Shown here one piece after another: positions 57,396 through 64,000 of a stretch of 64,000 bases of DNA; position 1 is the first letter of the stretch; the number at the start of each line of letters is the position of its first letter. Made by a program: the position numbers and the translations under genes. The notes beneath the pieces are model-generated. The model did no database searches, had not been told where the DNA came from, and saw only the letters and a program-made list of their open reading frames with translations. The DNA comes from Pseudomonas cremoricolorata (GTDB taxonomy: Bacteria > Pseudomonadota > Gammaproteobacteria > Pseudomonadales > Pseudomonadaceae): the NCBI RefSeq assembly GCF_000759535.1, contig NZ_CP009455.1, forward strand, positions 930,001-994,000, written 5' to 3'.

Positions 57396-57429
57396 ACTGG
57401 ATACGACCTGTGCTGCACTGGATACGACC
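57396..57429. promoter_or_regulatory. Perfect 13-bp direct repeat, 21 bp apart, upstream of cbcX
   Basis: ACTGGATACGACC at 57396-57408 is repeated exactly at 57417-57429. The reverse complement GGTCGTATCC shares the GGTCG core with the gbcAB and caiX sites. This is the clearest AraC-type (GbdR) operator candidate in the window, about 155-190 bp before the cbcX ATG. Confidence 0.72.
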
Positions 57430-57584
57430 CTGGCAGTAGGCGAATGCCGACCGCTGGAGGATTATCGAAAGCGACTCGTATTGCACGGCCCCGCAACCTG
57501 CCCTCTGCAGGCCTGGACGATCGAAGCCCGAAGAAGGCTCGACGACCCTCGCGAACCCGAAGACAAAATTAATGGAGTCCACCC

Positions 57585-58532
57585 ATGAAAGCCTCACCCT
57601 CGCTGTTGCTGGCCGCGTTGTTAGCCACACCGCTGCTGGCCCAGGCCGCCGAGCCCGAACAGTGCCAGACGGTACGTTTTTCGGACGTCGGCTGGACTGA
57701 CATCACCGTCACCACCGCTGTCACCACCGCCGTTCTCGAAGCCTTGGGCTACAAGACCAAGACCACGATGATTTCGGTACCTGTCACCTACAAATCCCTC
57801 GCCTCCGGCAAAGACCTCGACGTGTTCCTCGGCAACTGGATGCCGACCATGGAGAACGACATCAAGGCCTATCGCGATGCCGGCACCGTCGAAACCCTGC
57901 GTCCCAATCTGGAAAACGCCAAATACACCCTCGCGGTCTCGCAGTCGCTGTACGACAAGGGCCTGAAAGACTTTTCCGATATCGCCAAATTCAAGAACGA
58001 GCTGGGCGCCAAGCTGTATGGCATCGAGCCTGGCAACGATGGCAACCGCACCATCCAGAGCATGATCGACAAGAACGCCTTTGGCCTGAAGGACGCCGGC
58101 TTCAAGCTGGTGCAGTCGAGTGAGGCCGGCATGCTGACCGCCGTCGAGCGGGCCAAGCGGCAGAACGAAGGCGTGGTGTTCCTCGGCTGGGAACCGCACC
58201 CGATGAACAAACGCTTCCAGATGCAGTACCTGACCGGCGGCGACGACTTCTTCGGCCCTGACTTCGGCAAGGCCACCGTCTACACCAACACCCGCAAGGG
58301 CTACGCACAGGAGTGCAGCAACGTCGGGAAGCTGCTGAACAACCTGTCGTTCACCCTGGACATGGAAAGCACCCTGATGGGCAAGGTGCTGGACGACAAG
58401 ATGAAACCCAATGCCGCTGCGCAAGCGTGGCTGAAGAACAATCCTCAAGTGCTCGACACCTGGCTGGCCGGGGTGACGACCGTCGATGGCAAACCGGGAC
58501 TGGAGGCGGCCAAGGCCAAGCTGACGCAATAA
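57585..58532 (+). CDS. cbcX: Choline/betaine-binding periplasmic protein CbcX
   Basis: A 315-residue OpuAC/ProX-class binding protein with signal peptide ending TPLLAQA. Cage aromatics lie in DVGWTDITV, LGNWMPTM and LGWEPHPMN. It is the dedicated binding protein of the CbcXWV ABC importer for quaternary amines. The protein is clearly related to CaiX over its whole length; both end in GVTT(F/V)DGKP. An upstream GbdR-type repeat suggests betaine induction. Confidence 0.93.
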   Translation: MKASPSLLLAALLATPLLAQAAEPEQCQTVRFSDVGWTDITVTTAVTTAVLEALGYKTKTTMISVPVTYKSLASGKDLDVFLGNWMPTMENDIKAYRDAGTVETLRPNLENAKYTLAVSQSLYDKGLKDFSDIAKFKNELGAKLYGIEPGNDGNRTIQSMIDKNAFGLKDAGFKLVQSSEAGMLTAVERAKRQNEGVVFLGWEPHPMNKRFQMQYLTGGDDFFGPDFGKATVYTNTRKGYAQECSNVGKLLNNLSFTLDMESTLMGKVLDDKMKPNAAAQAWLKNNPQVLDTWLAGVTTVDGKPGLEAAKAKLTQ

Positions 58533-58641
58533 CGAAAGTCGCAATAGCAGGCGGTCTGCCCAGGCCGTCAGGCACTACCGCGGGGCGGGACCGTGCCCTC
58601 CCCGGACTGATTTCAATCTTTGCAGGTGGAAGCTCGCTATC

Positions 58642-59487
58642 ATGCTCATCGATCAGAAAATACCGCTAGGCCAGTACATGGCAACCTTCGTCGAGTGGCT
58701 GACGCAAATCGGCGCCAACTACTTCGACGCCATCGCCCAAGGCCTGGAGTTCATGATTTACGGGGTCACCAGTGCCCTGACCTGGTTCAACCCCTTCGTG
58801 CTCATCGCCATCTTCGCCGCGCTCGCGCACCTGATTCAGCGCCGAGTCGCCCTCACCGTATTCGTTGCCGCCTCGTTCCTGCTGATCCTCAACCTGGGGT
58901 ACTGGCAGGAAACCATGGAGACCCTCGCCCAGGTCACCTTCGCCACCGTGGTGTGTGTCGCCATCGGCGTACCGCTGGGTATCGTCGCCGCGCACAAACC
59001 GATGTTCTACACCGCCCTGCGCCCGGTCCTCGACCTGATGCAGACCGTGCCGACCTTCGTCTACCTGATCCCCACCCTGACCTTGTTCGGTCTGGGCGTG
59101 GTGCCGGGGCTGATCTCCACCGTGGTGTTCGCCATCGCCGCGCCGATTCGCCTGACCTACCTGGGCATCTGCGACGTACCCCAGGAACTGATGGACGCCG
59201 GCAAGGCCTTCGGCTGCTCGCGCCGTCAACTGCTGACCCGTATCGAACTGCCACACGCCATGCCCAGCATCGCGGCCGGCGTGACCCAATGCATCATGCT
59301 GTCGCTGTCGATGGTGGTGATTGCCGCGCTGGTCGGTGCCGATGGCCTCGGCAAGCCGGTGGTCAACGCGCTGAACACCGCCGACATTTCCCTGGGCTTC
59401 GAAGCGGGCCTGGCGATCGTCCTGCTGGCGATCATGCTCGACCGTATCTGCAAGCAACCGGAGCTGCCGGCTAGGAGTGAAGCATGA
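58642..59487 (+). CDS. cbcW: Quaternary amine ABC transporter permease CbcW
   Basis: A 281-residue inner-membrane permease of the ProW type with about seven helices. The cytoplasmic coupling motif PQELMDAGKAFGCSRRQLLTRIELPHAMP (about 178-206) contacts the ATPase. It serves CbcX and, by family knowledge, CaiX as well. Overlaps cbcV by 4 bp (ATGA). Confidence 0.94.
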   Translation: MLIDQKIPLGQYMATFVEWLTQIGANYFDAIAQGLEFMIYGVTSALTWFNPFVLIAIFAALAHLIQRRVALTVFVAASFLLILNLGYWQETMETLAQVTFATVVCVAIGVPLGIVAAHKPMFYTALRPVLDLMQTVPTFVYLIPTLTLFGLGVVPGLISTVVFAIAAPIRLTYLGICDVPQELMDAGKAFGCSRRQLLTRIELPHAMPSIAAGVTQCIMLSLSMVVIAALVGADGLGKPVVNALNTADISLGFEAGLAIVLLAIMLDRICKQPELPARSEA

Positions 59488-60662
59488 GCATCATTCGATT
59501 CGAAGACGTCGACGTCATCTTCTCCAACAAGCCGCGCGAAGCGTTGTCACTGCTCGACCAAGGCAAGACCCGCGAGCAGATTCTCAAGCAGACCGGCCTG
59601 GTGGTCGGTGTCGAAAAAGCCAACCTGGACATCAACAAGGGCGAGATCTGCGTGCTGATGGGCCTGTCCGGCTCGGGCAAGTCGAGCCTGCTGCGCTGCA
59701 TCAACGGCTTGAACACCGTCAGCCGCGGCAAGCTGTTCGTCGAGCATGAAGGCAATCACATCGATATCGCCCACTGCTCCGCCGCCGAGCTGAAGATGAT
59801 GCGCACCAAGCGTATCGCCATGGTGTTCCAGAAGTTCGCCCTGATGCCGTGGCTGACCGTGCGCGAGAACATCAGCTTCGGCCTGGAAATGCAGGGCCGC
59901 CCCGAGAAGGACCGGCGCAAGCTGGTGGATGAAAAGCTCGAGCTGGTGGGCCTGACCCAGTGGCGCAACAAGAAACCCGATGAACTCTCGGGCGGCATGC
60001 AGCAGCGTGTGGGCCTGGCCCGGGCGCTGGCGATGGACGCCGACATCCTGCTGATGGACGAACCGTTCTCCGCCCTCGACCCGCTGATCCGCCAGGGCCT
60101 GCAGGATGAGCTGCTGGAACTGCAACGCAAGCTGGCCAAGACCATCGTCTTCGTCAGCCACGACCTGGACGAAGCGCTCAAGCTCGGCACGCGCATCGCC
60201 ATCATGAAAGATGGTCGGATCATCCAGTACAGCAAGCCGGAAGAAATCGTCCTCAACCCGGCCGACGAATACGTGCGCACCTTCGTCGCCCACACCAACC
60301 CACTCAACGTGCTGTGCGGCCGCAGCCTGATGCGCACCGTCGACCAGTGCAAACGCATCAACGGTTCGGTGTGCCTTGACCCTGGCGAAGATGCCTGGCT
60401 CGACCTGGGCGAAGGCGGCTCGCTGCAACGCGCCCGCCAAGGCCAGAATGGCCTGGACATGCAGCACTGGGCACCGGGGCAGGATGTCGAAACCCTCGGC
60501 CGCCGCCCGACCGTAGTGCACGCCGACATCGGCATGCGCGAAGCCTTGCAGATCCGTTACCACACGGGCAACAAGCTGGTCCTGCAAGACAACGACCGTG
60601 TGGTGGGGATTCTCGGGGACACCGAGCTGTATCACGCGCTGCTGGGCAAGAACCACGGTTGA
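59484..60662 (+). CDS. cbcV: Quaternary amine ABC transporter ATPase CbcV
   Basis: A 392-residue ProV-type ATPase. Walker A is GLSGSGKSS (residues 60-68), the signature is LSGGMQQRVGLARAL, Walker B is ILLMDEPFSALDP and the switch histidine is in FVSHDLDEAL. A C-terminal accessory domain (about 280-392) resembles the CBS-type regulatory region of betaine transporters. Last gene of cbcXWV. Confidence 0.95.
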   Translation: MSIIRFEDVDVIFSNKPREALSLLDQGKTREQILKQTGLVVGVEKANLDINKGEICVLMGLSGSGKSSLLRCINGLNTVSRGKLFVEHEGNHIDIAHCSAAELKMMRTKRIAMVFQKFALMPWLTVRENISFGLEMQGRPEKDRRKLVDEKLELVGLTQWRNKKPDELSGGMQQRVGLARALAMDADILLMDEPFSALDPLIRQGLQDELLELQRKLAKTIVFVSHDLDEALKLGTRIAIMKDGRIIQYSKPEEIVLNPADEYVRTFVAHTNPLNVLCGRSLMRTVDQCKRINGSVCLDPGEDAWLDLGEGGSLQRARQGQNGLDMQHWAPGQDVETLGRRPTVVHADIGMREALQIRYHTGNKLVLQDNDRVVGILGDTELYHALLGKNHG

Positions 60663-60695
60663 CCTTCATGACCTGAAGAGCTTCGCGGCTAAACT

Positions 60696-60752
60696 GCGGC
60701 GGCGGCCCATCCGCCGCTGCGGTTCAGCCGCGATAGGGCCGCAAAGCGGCCC
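60696..60752 (+). terminator. cbcV: Double hairpin after cbcV
   Basis: Stem of about 10 bp around CCCAT (60696-60720), then GGGCCGC-AAA-GCGGCCC (60736-60752). Strong structures without a T-run; probable end of the cbcXWV transcript. Confidence 0.5.
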
Positions 60753-60905
60753 CTCCCTTACCTCCCCCCCGCAACACCCCGTAACTTCCCCTCCCACCCC
60801 CCAATCCCAGTGAACACCGCGAACTAGAGCGGCTGCCACCCCTCAGCTCTCCGACACAAATTTTCATATAAATTTCTTGAAACTCAATAACTTACGAATA
60901 AATCA

Positions 60906-60925
60906 CGAAACGTTCTCATTTTCAC
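60906..60925. promoter_or_regulatory. Fur-box-like sequence before the TonB receptor
   Basis: Minus-strand reading has GTGAAAATGAGAACGTTTCG, with the AATGAGAA core common in Pseudomonas Fur boxes. It lies about 45-60 bp before the receptor ATG in an A+T-rich stretch. Match to the 19-bp consensus is partial. Confidence 0.45.
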
Positions 60926-60968
60926 TAACATCCCGGCCCACTTCCTGACTACGAAGGATTGGCCCGCA

Positions 60969-62999
60969 ATGAACCCTCCTGCTTTACCCCTCGGTCTGCT
61001 CGCTGTTGCCCTCTTCACTCCACTCACCCATGCCACGCAAGTCCCAGAGCCGCCGGAAAAGGCCGTCGCTGAACTGGAAATGTCGTTCATCACTGCCAGC
61101 GGCGGCGGCACTGACGTGCGCGATGCGCCGGCCAGCGTCAGCGTCATTACCCGTGAAGAAATCGAGCGCCAACCGGTGCACGACCTCAATACCCTGCTGC
61201 GGCGCCTGCCCGGTGTGACAGGCGGGTTCGGGCCGGTGGGCGAGCAATCGAAAATCAAGCTGCGCGGGCTGGACGACAAGTACACGCTGATTCTGGTGGA
61301 CGGCAAGCGCATGGGCAGCTCAGCCGATACCCATTACCGGCGAGACCTGGGTCGCCAGGACCTGAACTGGATTTCGCCGAACATGATCGAGCGCATCGAA
61401 GTGGTTCGCGGCCCGATGTCTTCGCTGTATGGCTCCGATGCCATGGGTGGGGTAATCAACATCATCACGCGCAAGGTGTCACGAACCTGGAGTGGGTCGC
61501 TGGAGGCCAATACCACGATTCCAGAGAACAGCGATCGCGGTCAGACCCAGCAGACCAGCGTCAACCTGTCGGGTCCGCTCAGTGAATCGATCGGCCTGCG
61601 CCTGGGCGGCAACGTCACTCGCCGCGCCAGCGACGAGGTGCGACCTCGCCTGGATGCCCTCGGCGATCCGTTGAGCAATGACGGCGCCGGTGGGGCGAAG
61701 GATCGAAGCGCCAACGCCTTGCTCGACTGGCGTGTGAATGGGGACCACAGCGTCTCCTTCGAGGTCAGCCAGGGAGTCGAACGGGCCTGGGCGTCGGATA
61801 TGCCTGAGTCGCAGATCAGCGCGTTCGGGGCCGGGCAGTTGACCCGCGAAAGCTATGCCACGTCCTACAACGGTGACTTGGGCTTTGCAACAGCACGGCT
61901 CGATGCCTACCTGAACCGCTTCAAGAACAAGATCAGTGCAGAAAAAGCCCATTCCGAGGAGAAGATCGTCGAGGGCAGCCTGACGATGCCCCTTGAGTGG
62001 CAATTCAACCAGCGCCTGACCGTAGGCAGCCAATGGATGCGTGAGTCGCTGACCAACACCCGAACCCTCGGCACCGTGCCCGTCGACTACCAGGGCCAGC
62101 CGGTTTCAGGTTCCAGCTACCAACGCACCAACTGGGCCGCGTTCATCGAGAACGAGATCTTCCTGCTCGATAACCTTTCACTGACGCTGGGCAATCGCTT
62201 CGATCACAACGACACCTATGGCAATCACCACAGCCCGCGGGCCTATGTGGTCTACCACCCGCACCCTGACTGGACGCTTCGCGGCGGCATTTCCAAGGGC
62301 TTTCGTGCACCGAATCTGAAGGAGGGAAGCGCGGGCGCAGCCACGTTTTCGAAGGGTCGCGGCTGCACATCCTTGCGGCCGTTGGGTTATGTCACGGGCG
62401 GTTGCTGGATGGCCGGCAACCCCAACCTGCGTCCGGAAACCAGCATCAGCAAGGAAATGGGCGTGGCCTATGATTTCGATGACTGGCAGGCAGGCCTGAC
62501 CTACTTCCACACCGACTTCAGGAACAAGATCGACTACGCGCCCAAAGGGTTCCATGAAGGCCGGTGGTGGACCTTGCTGGAGAACGCAGAGAAGGCGCGT
62601 ACTCGCGGCTGGGAAGGCTCGTTCAGCGTACCGCTGATCGCTGACCGCGTGACGTGGCGCAGCAATGCTACCTACCTGCTGGAAAGCCGCAACCTTTCCA
62701 CCGGCAAGGACCTGATCAGCGCACCCAAGCTGTCGCTGTACAGCGCCCTGGACTGGCAGATCGACAGCCGTTTCAATGCTGAACTGGCCGCGCAGCATGT
62801 CGGAAAACAGCGCGGCGTGGCCACTGATTTCCTGAAGTCGTACACCACGTATGACCTGACTGGCGTATGGACGGCCAGCAGTTGGCTGACGGTCAAGGCC
62901 GGTATCCAGAACCTGCTCGATGAAGATGCACGAGACGACGCCACGCAGTTTTACGTACCGGGACGGGCGTATTTCGTGGGGGCAACGACCTACTTCTGA
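60969..62999 (+). CDS. TonB-dependent outer-membrane (siderophore-type) receptor
   Basis: A 676-residue outer-membrane receptor with a signal peptide (about 1-22, ending HATQ). The plug domain (about 45-165) has DAPASVSVITREEIERQPVHDLNTLL and IEVVRGPMSSLYGSDAMGGVINIITRK; a 22-strand barrel follows and ends in Phe. The extracellular segment CTSLRPLGYVTGGCWM has a likely disulfide. Closest by eye to the FepA/CirA-type catecholate receptors; the ligand is unknown. It separates cbcV from hisF, which are adjacent in P. putida KT2440 as I recall, so it is probably an accessory insertion. Confidence 0.88.
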   Translation: MNPPALPLGLLAVALFTPLTHATQVPEPPEKAVAELEMSFITASGGGTDVRDAPASVSVITREEIERQPVHDLNTLLRRLPGVTGGFGPVGEQSKIKLRGLDDKYTLILVDGKRMGSSADTHYRRDLGRQDLNWISPNMIERIEVVRGPMSSLYGSDAMGGVINIITRKVSRTWSGSLEANTTIPENSDRGQTQQTSVNLSGPLSESIGLRLGGNVTRRASDEVRPRLDALGDPLSNDGAGGAKDRSANALLDWRVNGDHSVSFEVSQGVERAWASDMPESQISAFGAGQLTRESYATSYNGDLGFATARLDAYLNRFKNKISAEKAHSEEKIVEGSLTMPLEWQFNQRLTVGSQWMRESLTNTRTLGTVPVDYQGQPVSGSSYQRTNWAAFIENEIFLLDNLSLTLGNRFDHNDTYGNHHSPRAYVVYHPHPDWTLRGGISKGFRAPNLKEGSAGAATFSKGRGCTSLRPLGYVTGGCWMAGNPNLRPETSISKEMGVAYDFDDWQAGLTYFHTDFRNKIDYAPKGFHEGRWWTLLENAEKARTRGWEGSFSVPLIADRVTWRSNATYLLESRNLSTGKDLISAPKLSLYSALDWQIDSRFNAELAAQHVGKQRGVATDFLKSYTTYDLTGVWTASSWLTVKAGIQNLLDEDARDDATQFYVPGRAYFVGATTYF

Positions 63000-63009
63000 A
63001 GCTGGGCAA

Positions 63010-63037
63010 CAGGCCCGTGCCAAAGGGCACGGGCCTG
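63010..63037. terminator. Bidirectional hairpin between the receptor gene and hisF
   Basis: Perfect 12-bp stem CAGGCCCGTGCC/GGCACGGGCCTG with an AAAG loop in the 64-bp convergent spacer. No long T-run, but the stem is very stable. Confidence 0.65.
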
Positions 63038-63063
63038 AGCTGAAGCGCTGCGCGAGGGGTGGC

Positions 63064-63834
63064 TCAGCGTACGACGATGCCGCGCGAGGCCATATACGCC
63101 TTGGCCTCAGGCACGGTGTATTCGCCGAAGTGGAAAATGCTCGCCGCCAGCACCGCGCTGGCATGGCCTTCGAGGATGCCGTCGGCCAGGTGCTGCAGGT
63201 TGCCGACACCGCCCGAGGCGATCACCGGGATGCCCAGCGCATCGCTGATGGCACGGGTCACGCCAAGGTCGAAGCCGCTCTTCATGCCGTCCTGATCCAT
63301 GCTGGTCAGGAGAATCTCCCCCGCCCCCAGCGCTTCCATCTTCTTCGCCCACTCCACCGCATCGAGCCCCGTCGGCTTGCGACCACCGTGGGTGAAGATT
63401 TCCCAGCGCGGGGTTTCTCCGGCGCCACTGACCTTCTTGGCATCGATGGCCACGACGATGCACTGCGAGCCAAAGCGCTCGGCCGCCTCACCGACGAACT
63501 CGGGGTTGAACACTGCGGCGGTGTTGATCGACACCTTGTCGGCACCGGCGTTGAGCAGGTTGCGGATATCCTGCACGCTGCGCACGCCACCGCCGACGGT
63601 CAGCGGAATGAACACCTGGCTGGCCATGCGCTCGACGGTGTGCAGCGTGGTGTCACGGCCATCGACGCTGGCGGTGATGTCGAGGAAAGTGATTTCGTCG
63701 GCGCCCTGTTCGTTGTAGCGACGGGCGATTTCCACCGGGTCACCGGCATCACGGATGTTCTCGAACTTGACGCCCTTGACCACCCGGCCGTTGTCCACGT
63801 CCAGGCAAGGGATGATGCGTTTCGCTAAAGCCAT
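63064..63834 (-). CDS. hisF: Imidazole glycerol phosphate synthase cyclase subunit HisF
   Basis: TIM-barrel synthase of histidine biosynthesis; uses ammonia from HisH to make imidazole glycerol phosphate and AICAR. All 256 residues are present. Catalytic aspartates lie in [16 protein letters not shown] (Asp12) and VVAIDAKKV, and phosphate loops in VGGGVRS and IASGGVGN. Downstream of hisA on the same strand, separated by an 89-bp spacer filled by a repeat. Confidence 0.96.
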   Translation of the reverse strand: MALAKRIIPCLDVDNGRVVKGVKFENIRDAGDPVEIARRYNEQGADEITFLDITASVDGRDTTLHTVERMASQVFIPLTVGGGVRSVQDIRNLLNAGADKVSINTAAVFNPEFVGEAAERFGSQCIVVAIDAKKVSGAGETPRWEIFTHGGRKPTGLDAVEWAKKMEALGAGEILLTSMDQDGMKSGFDLGVTRAISDALGIPVIASGGVGNLQHLADGILEGHASAVLAASIFHFGEYTVPEAKAYMASRGIVVR

Positions 63835-63868
63835 CGGGGGGCTCCTGAGGAGCAGCTACAAGTTGTCA

Positions 63869-63931
63869 GCTACAAGCGGCAAGAAGAAGCGCTGCGGTTC
63901 GGCTTCTTCTTGCAGCTTTGCGCTTACAGCT
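63869..63931. repeat. Second copy of the AGCTGCAAGC-type inverted repeat, hisA-hisF junction
   Basis: GCAAGAAGAAGC (63879-63890) and GCTTCTTCTTGC (63902-63913) form a perfect 12-bp stem. Outer arms AGCTACAAGCG/CGCTTACAGCT extend it with two mismatches. The right outer arm carries the hisA stop codon. Same family as 44302-44484. Confidence 0.75.
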
Positions 63932-64000
63932 CGCGGCTGCCTTGGAATTGGTCGCAGAAGGCCTGGGCTTCGGCGACGTCGAGGGTGCCTTCGTAGATCG
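63924..64000 (-). CDS. hisA: HisA (ProFAR isomerase), C-terminal fragment
   Basis: Only the last 25 codons are in the window: the peptide ends IYEGTLDVAEAQAFCDQF then QGSREL and a TAA stop at 63926-63924. AIYEGTLDVAEA is the typical end of HisA, the isomerase acting just before HisF. The gene continues beyond the right edge. Confidence 0.88.
   Translation of the reverse strand, partial: IYEGTLDVAEAQAFCDQFQGSREL

Larger units (their letters stand above)
57135..57584. other. sdaA-cbcX divergent intergenic region
   Basis: 450 bp without a supported gene. It contains two ACTTTTGTCC repeats near sdaA and the perfect 13-bp direct repeat near cbcX, both listed separately. Short open frames exist on both strands but lack ribosome-binding sites and recognisable products. 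Confidence 0.65.
60663..60968. other. cbcV to TonB-receptor intergenic region
   Basis: 306 bp without a gene. The left third is very GC-rich with two hairpins (60696-60720 and 60736-60752). The right third, 60855-60930, is abruptly A+T-rich and contains the Fur-like box and probably the receptor promoter. Confidence 0.65.

Noticed and set aside
57219..57572. Short open frames in the sdaA-cbcX spacer
   Set aside because: Arg/Pro-rich translations, no ribosome-binding site, overlap with repeat-like regulatory sequence.

Overview
The window is a high-GC chromosomal segment of a Pseudomonas, most likely of the P. putida group. The order LPS-core kinases / waaFCGP / glnE / aceEF / dipA / msrA, then fdhA-purU-soxGADB-glyA, ltaE, gbcBA, dgcAB-etfAB, carnitine genes, gbdR, cbcXWV and hisFA is typical of that genus. 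The GGGCCGGCTTTGCCGGCC palindromes are P. putida-style REP elements. No rRNA, tRNA, transposase, phage gene or CRISPR array was seen.

Region 1 (1-8.8 kb): the 3' part of a large DUF6543-like (dermonecrotic-toxin-like) protein, converging on a tightly overlapping LPS inner-core operon on the minus strand (waaF, waaC, waaG, waaP, wapP, wapQ and a tandem double-kinase gene). Region 2 (8.8-20.9 kb): glnE, the pyruvate dehydrogenase genes aceE-aceF, a DipA-like c-di-GMP phosphodiesterase, msrA and a glutathione S-transferase. Region 3 (21-25.6 kb): a RimB-like secreted protease, a YihG-like acyltransferase, then an A+T-richer patch with two short orphan RHS-core proteins and a small unknown gene. 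A third orphan RHS-core gene lies at 39.3-40.2 kb.

Region 4 (25.6-60.7 kb) is a near-complete pathway from quaternary amines to pyruvate. CbcXWV and CaiX import choline, betaine and carnitine. CdhA, CdhC and CdhB turn carnitine into betaine. GbcAB demethylates betaine to dimethylglycine, DgcAB with a dedicated ETF pair gives sarcosine, and SoxBDAG gives glycine. GlyA makes serine and SdaA makes pyruvate, which AceEF from region 2 can oxidise. The formaldehyde released is handled by FdhA, tetrahydrofolate-linked SoxA and PurU. Two paralogous GATase1-like AraC regulators, CdhR and GbdR, sit inside the cluster. I see 20-21-bp-spaced direct repeats sharing a GGTCG core upstream of caiX, gbcA/gbcB and cbcX, which look like their operators. 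A ZapA/ZapB-like gene pair is embedded in this region.

Region 5 (60.7-64 kb): a TonB-dependent receptor with a Fur-like box, inserted between the transporter and hisF, and then the end of hisA.

The non-coding signals most worth follow-up are the operator-like direct repeats, twin palindromes before aceE, a perfect 10-bp-arm palindrome before gbdR, a 145-bp nested palindrome, and a minus-strand terminator with no known gene to terminate.
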